This document shows positions 1-5,744 of a stretch of DNA of 5,744 nucleotides, piece by piece. The position numbers were made by a program, and so were the translations under genes. Location of the stretch: the NCBI GenBank assembly GCA_029858145.1, contig JAOUFP010000209.1, forward strand, positions 1-5,744, written 5' to 3'. The notes under the pieces were generated by a model. It saw only the letters and a list, made by a program, of their open reading frames with translations. It did not search any database and was not told where the DNA came from. The first letter of the stretch is position 1. Every line of letters starts with the position of its first letter. The DNA is from Nitrospirota bacterium. GTDB taxonomy: Bacteria > Nitrospirota > Thermodesulfovibrionia > Thermodesulfovibrionales > UBA6898.

Positions 1-618
1 TTCTTTGCCTCTCCGCGTTCTTGTGGACATTTTCTTTCTGTCTGATTCAGATCGTCCGATCTTCAGCGCTATCTCGCCGCTCACATTCTTCAATGTTCCA
101 TGTACGAGTGACTTGTATTTTCTCTTTATTGATCTTTGCCTGAACTGTTCGACAAGATTGTAGTACGCGCTGTCATCGAGTGCGATGACCATGACGCCTG
201 AGGTATCTTTATCCAGGCGATGCACGACGCCCGGCCTCAGCGGACCGCCGACCGACGCGAGTTTTTTGCTGTGATACACGATGGCGTTCAGAAGGGTTCC
301 GCTGTCGTGGCCTGCGCCTGGGTAAACGACCATGCCAGGGGGTTTGTTTACCACGATGACGAAATCGTCGGCATACAATATCTCGAGTGGTAATTTCTCG
401 GCTAACAGCGACTGCTCTTCTTCAGGAATGGTGATGGATATGATATCCCCGTATTTTGTCCTGTAGTTGGGTTTGGTGGGAAGACGGTTGACCATGAGAA
501 GCCCTTTTTCGATCAGGCGCTGTACCTGCGAGCGGGTAAGTCCTGACAACTCCGACGCCTGAACATCGACTCTCTTCCCTTCATCTTCAAAACTGATCTT
601 AAATTCCGTTTTTTTCAT
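1..618 (-). CDS. rluD: RluA/RluD-family 23S rRNA pseudouridine synthase, partial (C-terminus beyond the left edge)
   Basis: The enzyme isomerises specific uridines in large-subunit rRNA to pseudouridine in the cytoplasm. The frame reads open from an ATG at 618-616 to base 1, giving 206 residues of a family that usually has about 300-325. Residues about 12-62 form an S4-type RNA-binding domain (LTRSQVQRLIEKGLL, then a GD at about 58-59). The catalytic domain follows: NKPPGMVVYPG at 91-101, and the family hallmark HRLDKDTSG at 133-141, in which Asp136 is the expected catalytic aspartate. The RPGVVHRLDKDTSG wording plus the S4 domain fits the RluD branch (helix 69 uridines in E. coli) better than RluA or RluB/RsuA, but the exact target is inferred. 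The start is the only good Met before the S4 domain; no strong Shine-Dalgarno sequence precedes it. It is divergent from the downstream zinc-finger gene. The family is near certain, the symbol less so. Confidence 0.93.
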   Translation of the reverse strand, partial: MKKTEFKISFEDEGKRVDVQASELSGLTRSQVQRLIEKGLLMVNRLPTKPNYRTKYGDIISITIPEEEQSLLAEKLPLEILYADDFVIVVNKPPGMVVYPGAGHDSGTLLNAIVYHSKKLASVGGPLRPGVVHRLDKDTSGVMVIALDDSAYYNLVEQFRQRSIKRKYKSLVHGTLKNVSGEIALKIGRSESDRKKMSTRTRRGKE

Positions 619-695
619 ATAAGGATAATTTTACCTGAAATATGATAAATTGGGGGACGGCATTTTCTGTGTGATGCGTGAAGGGGGGAAAAGCC

Positions 696-700
696 AGGGG
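696..700 (+). promoter_or_regulatory. Ribosome binding site deciding the zinc-finger gene start
   Basis: AGGGG ends six bases before ATG 707. The upstream candidate starts (TTG 650, ATG 674) have no purine-rich stretch at a suitable distance, so this site supports the 111-residue protein. Confidence 0.55.
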
Positions 701-706
701 CAGACC

Positions 707-1042
707 ATGAAAAAGACGGAGAGAAAAAAGCTCGAAAAAAAAATAGCCGCTGAAATTAAGGAGGTAAAAGGGCGTATCGCTGTACTGGAAGAAGCGGCAA
801 AGCTGCTTTCAAATGAAGGTTCCGTCCGGAGGTTGAGCCTGAGGGAACTGATAAAAGCGAAAAGCGCAGGCGAGGGAGAATTGCGCGCCGCAAAGGTCAG
901 GTGCAATAAGCTCGAACGCGCGTCAAAAAAGATTGACGATCCGGATTTCGGGACCTGCTTCTTCTGCGAACGTGTGATACCGTTCGAGAGGCTTTTGGAG
1001 ATGCCGGAGACCACCCGCTGCGTCAACTGTGAAGACAAATGA
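707..1042 (+). CDS. DksA/TraR-like C4 zinc-finger protein, 111 residues
   Basis: This is a small cytoplasmic protein of the DksA/TraR type, a group that can act in the secondary channel of RNA polymerase. Residues 1-37 and about 44-76 are charged, helix-forming segments that should pair as a coiled coil. The C-terminus holds a four-cysteine zinc site, Cys84-x2-Cys87 and Cys105-x2-Cys108, in the DksA-style context DDPDFGTC...IPFERLLEMP...C. The acidic tip motif DxxDxA of E. coli DksA is missing: the turn between the helices reads NEGSVRRLSLRE and is basic. Function as a polymerase regulator is therefore uncertain; similar short variants are, as I recall, common in environmental bacteria. ATG 707 is chosen because AGGGG at 696-700 sits at Shine-Dalgarno distance. 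A longer in-frame reading from TTG 650 or ATG 674 is possible but adds no conserved sequence. It is transcribed away from the pseudouridine synthase gene and is probably not part of the efflux operon, which has its own promoter. Confidence 0.85.
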   Translation: MKKTERKKLEKKIAAEIKEVKGRIAVLEEAAKLLSNEGSVRRLSLRELIKAKSAGEGELRAAKVRCNKLERASKKIDDPDFGTCFFCERVIPFERLLEMPETTRCVNCEDK

Positions 1043-1158
1043 GGCTCGCTCCGGAGGGATTTCCTCTCAAAAAAGAAATTTCGGGAATGATGCATCCGCT
1101 GCCTTTTTACTCGTGACAACCTTTCATTTTCAGTCTGCCGTTATCTCCTCTTGACAAA
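1043..1158. other. Intergenic stretch between the zinc-finger gene and the arsR operator
   Basis: This stretch holds no supported gene. It contains a weak hairpin (GAGG at 1054-1057 with CCTC at 1063-1066) that lacks a following T-run and is not called a terminator, and it ends in the TTGACA promoter element. Some read-through from the zinc-finger gene into the efflux operon therefore cannot be excluded. Confidence 0.5.
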
Positions 1159-1180
1159 CATATAAATATATGGTTATATG
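1151..1180 (+). promoter_or_regulatory. Probable sigma-70-type promoter of the arsR-efflux operon
   Basis: A perfect -35 hexamer TTGACA lies at 1151-1156. The best -10 candidates are TTATAT at 1174-1179 (17-bp spacer) or TATATG at 1175-1180 (18-bp spacer), both imperfect. Transcription would then begin at about 1186-1188, on the ATG of the regulator gene itself. No comparable promoter is obvious between the four operon genes, so this one may drive them all. The -35 is strong evidence; the exact -10 is inferred. Confidence 0.65.
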
Positions 1181-1190
1181 AACATATGAA
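1159..1190 (+). promoter_or_regulatory. Probable ArsR operator: four tandem 8-bp repeats of YATATRRW
   Basis: Four consecutive octamers starting at 1159, 1167, 1175 and 1183 all fit YATATRRW. The set also contains inverted arms: CATATA at 1159-1164 pairs with TATATG at 1167-1172 and again with TATATG at 1175-1180, and CATATG at 1183-1188 is palindromic. ArsR/SmtB repressors bind AT-rich imperfect inverted repeats over their own promoters, and this block fills the space between the -35 and the start codon. A bound repressor would block RNA polymerase. The repeats are visible in the sequence; operator function is inferred. Confidence 0.5.
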
Positions 1191-1590
1191 AAAACTTGAA
1201 AATATCATGAAGCTTCTCTCAGACAAGACCCGTCTGAGGATACTGATGCTCCTGACGAGAAGGGAATTATGTGTCTGTCAGATCATGGGAGTTCTGGGTA
1301 TATCTCAGCCCCTTGTATCGAGAAACCTGAAGCTCCTGTCTGACGCAGGTTTTCTGGATGAAAGGAAGGAGGGGAAACTCGTTTTTTACTCGATCAGCAG
1401 ACCATTGGATGATCTGAACGCACGGATGGTCGGATTATTGAAGGAGACCCTGAAAGATGATAGCATTTTGGCAGATGACCTCAGTTCACTCCGGGAATGT
1501 GAGGAGTTTCAAAAAAAGACCGGAAAGTGCGACATGAAGACTTTTTCAGAATACATGTCGAAACATCGCGCAAAGTCATCAAGAGTCTAG
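1186..1590 (+). CDS. ArsR/SmtB-family metalloregulator with a Cys-x-Cys (arsenic-type) sensor site
   Basis: This is a 134-residue winged-helix repressor that should bind DNA as a dimer and release it on binding a metal or metalloid. The N-terminus (LLSDKTRLRILMLL) and the helix-turn-helix (about 29-56, with SQPLVSRNLKLLSDAGFL) are typical of ArsR; the wing follows at about 59-71 (ERKEGKLVFYSI). The key feature is ELCVC at 27-31: Cys29 and Cys31 match the ELCVCDL motif that holds As(III)/Sb(III) in E. coli ArsR, while the third E. coli ligand position is a Met (34). The tail adds Cys105 and Cys115, which could be further ligands. No Shine-Dalgarno sequence precedes ATG 1186, and the predicted transcription start falls on it, so translation may be leaderless; Met8 (1207) has no ribosome site either. 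It lies 16 bp ahead of the outer-membrane channel gene and probably represses itself and the efflux genes. Family is certain; the inducer is inferred. Confidence 0.93.
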   Translation: MKKLENIMKLLSDKTRLRILMLLTRRELCVCQIMGVLGISQPLVSRNLKLLSDAGFLDERKEGKLVFYSISRPLDDLNARMVGLLKETLKDDSILADDLSSLRECEEFQKKTGKCDMKTFSEYMSKHRAKSSRV

Positions 1591-1597
1591 AGGGGGG
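1591..1597 (+). promoter_or_regulatory. Strong ribosome binding site of the outer-membrane channel gene
   Basis: AGGGGGG begins directly after the TAG stop of the regulator gene (1588-1590) and lies nine bases before ATG 1607. It fixes that start and suggests that ribosomes finishing the regulator can reload on the channel gene. Confidence 0.6.
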
Positions 1598-1606
1598 ATA
1601 GTACCT

Positions 1607-2962
1607 ATGTGCCGCCGTTTGTTGCTGATGCATTTTGTCCTTTTTTTGCTGCTGGTCCTGCCGGCCCCGCATGCCTTTTCCCAGGAGCGGGTCGTATCCC
1701 TCAGGGAAGCTGTCGAACAGGCGATGACCGGAAACCCTGAACTCAGGGCGACTGAAATGGCTCTGTTCGCGCACAAAGAGGATATCGGCGTTGCAAGAAG
1801 TTTTCTTCTGCCGAAGCTGGCATTTGAAGAAAGATATATGAGGACTGATAATCCCACCTATGCGTTTATGGCAAAGCTCAACCAGGAGAGTTTTTCAGCG
1901 GAAGACCTCGCGGGCGCGCCGGATACGTTCAATGATCCGGACACGATAAACGATTTTCAGACGAGCCTGTCTTTTGAACAGGCGCTGTTTGCGCCGAAGG
2001 CCTACATCGGCCTTGATATGGCGAAGAAGGAATACGCGGCGCAGGGGGATAATTTCGAAAGGAAAAAGGAAGAGATTGCGCTGAAGGTATTCACGACTTT
2101 TATCGGTATACAGACCGCGAAAGAGTTTGTCTCGGTGACAGAGAAGGGCATCGAAGATGCCCGGGAGCATCTCAGGATTGCGGAGGCGAGGTATAAAGCG
2201 GGTCTCGGACTCTACTCGGACATGCTGAGGGCCCAGGTGGCGCTGTCTGCCGCGGAAGAAAAAAATATATCCGCCCGGAAGAATCTCGCGATTGCCAAAA
2301 GGGCACTTGGTCTGATGATGGGCCTGACTGAGGGGGTGGATGTGCAGGGAGAAAGGCCTGACCTTCAGGTACGGCAACTGGAATACTACAATGGCCAGGC
2401 TTTGACAAGAAAGGACCTGAAAAGTCTTGAGACAAGATACAGGAATGCCGAAAACTCTATGAAGATCGCGAATGCCGGATATCTGCCGGTTGTGGGGCTT
2501 GGAGGTTCTTATCAGCTGAACGATCCCGACAAACCTTTTGGTGATGAAGGCAAGAGCTGGCAATTGATGGCCTTTCTCAGATGGGAGCTTTTTGACGGGA
2601 CAAAACGCGGGCACGAGAGAGAGAAGGCCAGGCACAAGATCGCAGAGGCCGGTGAATATCTGGACGGACTGAAAAAACAGATATCCTTTTCGGTATTTGA
2701 CGCGTACCTGACGGTTGAAGAGGCGAAAAAAAGGCTTGAGCTTGCTGAACACGCGCTGAAATCTGCTGAAGAGGGCACAAGGCTCGTGAAGACGAGATAT
2801 GAGAACGCTCTTTCCACCATGGTCGATCTACTCGATGTGCAGACATATCTCGACGCTGCGCGGGCGGGCGTTATTGAAAAAGAAGGGGCATATCTGACCG
2901 CTATAGCCAACCTCGGATTTCAGAGCGGAACAATACTGAAGGATCTGGAGATCGGGCAGTGA
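1607..2962 (+). CDS. TolC-like outer-membrane efflux protein (OEP family)
   Basis: This 451-residue protein is the outer-membrane channel of a tripartite efflux pump, giving substrates an exit to the outside. A signal peptide is clear: MCRRLLL, a hydrophobic core to about residue 20, and a likely cleavage after AFS (25/26). Cys2 is not in a lipobox, so this one is not a lipoprotein. The mature part has the two OEP repeats, about 31-240 and 265-440. Each contains the same coiled-coil motif: ARYKAGLGLYSDMLRAQVAL at 194-213 and a matching TRYENALSTMVDLLDVQTYL at 396-415. This duplication is the mark of TolC/OprM-type trimeric barrels. The length is usual for the family. A Shine-Dalgarno sequence at 1591-1597 supports ATG 1607. 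The stop codon overlaps the ribosome site of the adaptor gene that follows, so the two are tightly linked. Substrate cannot be read from this component. Confidence 0.94.
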   Translation: MCRRLLLMHFVLFLLLVLPAPHAFSQERVVSLREAVEQAMTGNPELRATEMALFAHKEDIGVARSFLLPKLAFEERYMRTDNPTYAFMAKLNQESFSAEDLAGAPDTFNDPDTINDFQTSLSFEQALFAPKAYIGLDMAKKEYAAQGDNFERKKEEIALKVFTTFIGIQTAKEFVSVTEKGIEDAREHLRIAEARYKAGLGLYSDMLRAQVALSAAEEKNISARKNLAIAKRALGLMMGLTEGVDVQGERPDLQVRQLEYYNGQALTRKDLKSLETRYRNAENSMKIANAGYLPVVGLGGSYQLNDPDKPFGDEGKSWQLMAFLRWELFDGTKRGHEREKARHKIAEAGEYLDGLKKQISFSVFDAYLTVEEAKKRLELAEHALKSAEEGTRLVKTRYENALSTMVDLLDVQTYLDAARAGVIEKEGAYLTAIANLGFQSGTILKDLEIGQ

Positions 2963-2968
2963 GGAGGG
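2962..2968 (+). promoter_or_regulatory. Ribosome binding site of the adaptor gene, overlapping the upstream stop codon
   Basis: AGGAGGG shares its first base with the TGA stop (2960-2962) of the channel gene and ends five bases before ATG 2974. It decides between ATG 2974 and the GTG at 2959 as start of the adaptor, and implies coupled translation. Confidence 0.7.
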
Positions 2969-2973
2969 ACGGG

Positions 2974-4071
2974 ATGAGAAGAAGCACAATAATTCTACTG
3001 ATTATATTGCTGACAACCGGATTGTTGACCGGCTGCAAGGATAAGGTAAAGCCGGGCGTCCGCGAAGTGAAAAGGGAACAGGTCACGGGTGTGACCCTCG
3101 AAGTGATGAATCCGGCTGAGGTTGCCGAGTATTATGAGACATCAGGCACAGTCAGGGCAAAGACGACCAGTGTTATATCGAGCAGAATGATGGGAACGGT
3201 CACTGCCCTGAAAGTGAAAGAGGGTGACAGGGTCAGTGCAGGCCAGCTACTCCTCACGATAGACGACAGTGATGTCGTACAGAAGGTGAAGGCGGCGGAA
3301 AAGGCAGTGGAAGGCGCAAAGCAGCAGCAGGCTTTGTCCGGTATCACCTATGAGCGCTATAAGAAGCTATATGATGAGAAGGCCCTTGCCGGACAGGAGC
3401 TCGACCAGATCGAGACGCAGAAGAAAGTCGCGGATATTGAATACGAAAGGGCCAGGGCGATGCTGGCCGAAGCCAGGGTATTCCATGGCTTCACCAGAAT
3501 TACCTCGCCGTCATCCGGAATAATAACAGAGAAAAAAATTGAACCGGGAAGCATGGCTGTGCCGGGAATGCCCCTTCTTGCCGTGGAGGACAACTCGGCA
3601 TACAGGATTGAAGTGAACGTCGACGAGAAAATGACCGGCAGGGTGAAGGCAGGCATGGAGGTGTCTGTATTCATCGAGTCATTGAACAGGGAGCTTTCCG
3701 GAAAGGTGACAGAGGTTGTCCCGTCGATCGACCCGATGTCCAGAAGTTTTCTTGTGAAGACATCCCTCAGGGGTGAAGATCTGAAAAACGGATATTATGC
3801 CCGGGTGGCCATTCCGGTTGGAAAAAAGGAAGCCCTGCTGGTTCCGAAGAAGGCGGTTGTGGAAAAAGGACAGCTCACCGGCGTGTATGCGGTTGACGGA
3901 AATTCCGTCATTACCTACAGGCTGGTAAGAGCAGGAAAGCCTTATGGCGATAAGGTGGAGATTCTCTCCGGGCTGAATCCCGGCGATACTGTAGTTGTCG
4001 ATGGAGTGGAAAAGGCCGTAGACGGCGGGGTTGTAAAACAACAGAGTTCAGCTCCGGCGCCTCAAAAATAA
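2974..4071 (+). CDS. RND efflux periplasmic adaptor (membrane fusion protein), lipoprotein
   Basis: This 365-residue protein bridges the inner-membrane RND pump and the outer-membrane channel in the periplasm. The N-terminus is a lipoprotein signal: MRRSTIILL, a hydrophobic core, then the lipobox LTGC with Cys21 as the lipidated residue. Domains follow the HlyD/AcrA order: first lipoyl half at about 66-98 (ISSRMMGTVTALKVKEGDRVSAGQ), a fairly short alpha-helical hairpin at about 99-170, second lipoyl half at about 177-206 (ITSPSSGIITEKKIEPGSMA), beta-barrel at about 210-283, and a membrane-proximal domain to about 350 (LNPGDTVVVDGVEKAVDGG). The tail is short and Gln/Ser/Pro-rich. I see no His/Met-rich extension such as CusB-type metal adaptors may carry. 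ATG 2974 is preferred over GTG 2959 because of the AGGAGGG just upstream and because it gives a standard lipoprotein signal. The RND pump gene starts 34 bp downstream. Confidence 0.94.
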   Translation: MRRSTIILLIILLTTGLLTGCKDKVKPGVREVKREQVTGVTLEVMNPAEVAEYYETSGTVRAKTTSVISSRMMGTVTALKVKEGDRVSAGQLLLTIDDSDVVQKVKAAEKAVEGAKQQQALSGITYERYKKLYDEKALAGQELDQIETQKKVADIEYERARAMLAEARVFHGFTRITSPSSGIITEKKIEPGSMAVPGMPLLAVEDNSAYRIEVNVDEKMTGRVKAGMEVSVFIESLNRELSGKVTEVVPSIDPMSRSFLVKTSLRGEDLKNGYYARVAIPVGKKEALLVPKKAVVEKGQLTGVYAVDGNSVITYRLVRAGKPYGDKVEILSGLNPGDTVVVDGVEKAVDGGVVKQQSSAPAPQK

Positions 4072-4105
4072 AAAAGTCAGACATCTATGGACCAGGTTTG
4101 AAAGA

Positions 4106-5744
4106 ATGAACGGAATCGGTATCTCAGGAAAAATTGCGAAGGCATTTATAAAATCAAAACTCACTCCCTTGATCGTGCTTGCCTCCCTTCTGCTCGGTAT
4201 TTTTGCGATCATCGTTACGCCGAGAGAGGAGGAGCCGCAGATTGTCGTTCCTATGATCGATGTGATGGTTTCCTATCCCGGTGCTTCTGCCAAAGAGGTG
4301 GAGGAGCGTGTGACAAAACCGATGGAGAAGTTTCTCTGGGAGATAAAGGGCGTCGAATATGTCTATTCAATTGTAAAACCCGGAATGAACCTGACAATCG
4401 TCAGGTTTTACGTCGGCGAAGACATGGAGACGAGCCTCGTAAAACTATACAACAAGCTGATGTCTCATTATGACAGGATCCCTCCGGGTGTTTCACAGCC
4501 CCTGGTGAAGCCGAAGTCCATAGACGATGTCCCGATATTGACCTTCACCCTCTGGAGCGGCCGTTACAGCGGGTATGAGCTGAGACGGGTCGCACAGGAA
4601 GTCTGCGAAGAGGTGAAGAAGGAGAAGGATGTTTCCGAGACGGGCGTTATCGGCGGGCAGAGACGGCAGGTCAGGATATCTCTCGATCCCGCGCGCCTGA
4701 AGGCATACAATGCGTCCTCTTTTCAGATTACCGAGGCGCTCCGGAAGGCAAACGTTATCCTGCCCTCGGGTGCGTTTGCCTCAGATAATAAGGAATATCT
4801 CGTCGAGACCGGCGCCTTCCTTAAGAACGTCGACGAGATAGGCGCACTGGTCATAGGCGTATTCAACGGAAAACCGGTCTACCTCAGGGATATTGCAGCG
4901 ATAGAAGACGGCCCTGAGGAGCAGGTGAATTATGTCTTCATGGGGCTAGGACCTGAGGCGGAGAAAAAGGGGATTTCGTCTGCTTATTCAAAATCCGGAC
5001 AGTATGAGGCGGTCACCCTGACGATTTCGAAGAAGAAGGGGGCGAACGCAAGCGTAGTTGCTCATGAGGCGATAAAGAAGGTAGAGGCCCTCAAGGGAAC
5101 GCTGATACCCTCTGGCATAGAAGTCACCACAACAAGAAACTATGGGGAGACCGCGAAGGAAAAATCCGACGAACTCCTCGAACACTTATTCATAGCGTCC
5201 TTTTCAGTCATCATACTGATCGCGCTTGCACTCGGCTGGCGGGAATCGATTGTCGTGGCGGTGGCCGTGCCTGTGACGCTCGCCCTTACGCTGCTGATCA
5301 ACTATCTGTATGGATATACATTAAACAGGGTGACTCTTTTCGCCCTGATTTTTTCGATCGGTATCCTCGTTGACGACGCGATCGTGGTGGTAGAAAATAT
5401 TCACCGTCATTTCAAGATGCGCACCATATCCCTGCTTAACGCGGTGCTCGCTGTCGACGAAGTCGGCAACCCGACGATCCTTGCGACATTCACGGTGATC
5501 GCGGCACTTTTGCCGATGGCGTTTGTGAGCGGGCTGATGGGACCGTACATGAGGCCGATCCCTGTCGGCGCATCAGCGGCGATGATCTTTTCGCTCCTGA
5601 TCGCCTTTATCGTGAGCCCCTGGATGAGCTACAAGGTTTTGCGAAATGTGAAACCCTCAGGACATGATGAGGAAGCCGGGAAGCTCTACGGTTTCTATGA
5701 AAGGATACTCGGCCCGCTGCTCGATAACAAGATGAAGCGCGCGT
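4106..5744 (+). CDS. RND-family efflux pump inner-membrane subunit (AcrB-like), partial (C-terminus beyond the right edge)
   Basis: This is the proton-driven pump of the tripartite system. The frame is open from ATG 4106 to the end, giving 546 residues, about half of the usual 1,000-1,100. Visible parts: TM1 at 19-37; the first periplasmic porter region at about 38-355; TM2 at 361-378, TM3 at 382-401, TM4 at 409-431, TM5 at 457-475 and TM6 at 485-506. TM4 carries GILVDDAIVVVEN, in which Asp423-Asp424 match the AcrB proton-relay pair Asp407-Asp408; CusA-type metal pumps have a single Asp there. This points to the HAE (drug/hydrophobe) branch. A charged loop at about 281-298 (GPEAEKKG...) is longer than in AcrB. 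A weak AGG at 4093-4095 precedes the start; ATG 4087 is followed by a stop after four codons. The ArsR-type regulator upstream suggests a metal-, metalloid- or thiol-related inducer, but the substrate is unknown. The second half, with TM7-12, lies outside the window. Confidence 0.94.
   Translation, partial: MNGIGISGKIAKAFIKSKLTPLIVLASLLLGIFAIIVTPREEEPQIVVPMIDVMVSYPGASAKEVEERVTKPMEKFLWEIKGVEYVYSIVKPGMNLTIVRFYVGEDMETSLVKLYNKLMSHYDRIPPGVSQPLVKPKSIDDVPILTFTLWSGRYSGYELRRVAQEVCEEVKKEKDVSETGVIGGQRRQVRISLDPARLKAYNASSFQITEALRKANVILPSGAFASDNKEYLVETGAFLKNVDEIGALVIGVFNGKPVYLRDIAAIEDGPEEQVNYVFMGLGPEAEKKGISSAYSKSGQYEAVTLTISKKKGANASVVAHEAIKKVEALKGTLIPSGIEVTTTRNYGETAKEKSDELLEHLFIASFSVIILIALALGWRESIVVAVAVPVTLALTLLINYLYGYTLNRVTLFALIFSIGILVDDAIVVVENIHRHFKMRTISLLNAVLAVDEVGNPTILATFTVIAALLPMAFVSGLMGPYMRPIPVGASAAMIFSLLIAFIVSPWMSYKVLRNVKPSGHDEEAGKLYGFYERILGPLLDNKMKRA

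Noticed and set aside
650..706. TTG start giving a 130-residue zinc-finger protein
   Set aside because: The extra 19 residues look unconserved, TTG 650 has no ribosome site, and AGGGG at 696-700 serves ATG 707.
619..706. Divergent promoters between the pseudouridine synthase and zinc-finger genes
   Set aside because: AT-rich -10-like words (TATGAT at 641-646; TAAAAT on the minus strand at about 628-633) are present, but no matching -35 element sits at a proper distance.
1054..1066. Possible terminator hairpin after the zinc-finger gene
   Set aside because: The stem is only four pairs and is followed by an A-run rather than a T-run.
631..1119. Minus-strand open frame of 162 codons
   Set aside because: It is antisense to the zinc-finger gene and Ser/Phe-rich, as antisense of Lys/Glu-rich coding sequence tends to be; no known motif is present.
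1607..1615. Lipoprotein reading of the outer-membrane channel because of Cys2
   Set aside because: Cys2 comes before the hydrophobic core, and no lipobox cysteine occurs near the signal peptide end.
1895..2752. Minus-strand open frame of 285 codons
   Set aside because: It lies wholly antisense to the well-supported outer-membrane channel gene, has no recognisable domain, and its protein is rich in Arg, Phe and Pro as expected for a shadow frame.
2959..2973. GTG start giving a five-residue longer adaptor protein
   Set aside because: The Shine-Dalgarno sequence at 2962-2968 would lie inside the coding region, and ATG 2974 gives a standard lipoprotein signal.

Overview
The window is about 50% GC with compact, mostly plus-strand gene layout. 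The protein styles (a short C4 DksA-like protein, an ELCVC-type ArsR regulator, a lipoprotein RND adaptor) resemble those of Gram-negative, often anaerobic or metal-exposed bacteria such as Nitrospirota or Desulfobacterota. That placement is an impression from the sequences and was not tested. An outer-membrane efflux protein with a signal peptide does show that the cell is diderm.

Layout. Positions 1-618 (minus strand) hold the N-terminal two thirds of an RluA/RluD-family 23S rRNA pseudouridine synthase, which runs off the left edge. An 88-bp divergent gap follows. Positions 707-1042 (plus) encode a 111-residue DksA/TraR-like C4 zinc-finger protein whose coiled-coil tip lacks the usual acidic DxxDxA motif. 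Positions 1043-1185 are intergenic and carry the promoter and a probable operator for the next gene. From 1186 to the right edge lies one apparent operon: an ArsR/SmtB-family repressor (1186-1590), a TolC-like outer-membrane efflux channel (1607-2962), a periplasmic adaptor lipoprotein (2974-4071) and the N-terminal half of an RND inner-membrane pump (4106 to the window end).

How the genes work together. The three structural genes encode all parts of a tripartite efflux system: pump, adaptor and outer-membrane channel. The regulator in front carries the Cys-x-Cys arsenic/antimony site of classical ArsR proteins. The simplest model is a repressor that binds overlapping repeats at its own promoter and lets go when it meets a thiophilic metalloid or metal, switching on the whole pump. 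The pump itself has the double-Asp proton-relay signature of the drug/hydrophobe (HAE) class rather than that of CusA/CzcA metal pumps, so the real substrate is open.

Nothing in the window looks like a mobile element, CRISPR array, tRNA or rRNA. I see no wholly new system. The points most worth a second look are the regulator-pump pairing, the four 8-bp repeats that fill the arsR promoter up to the start codon, and the probable leaderless start of that gene.
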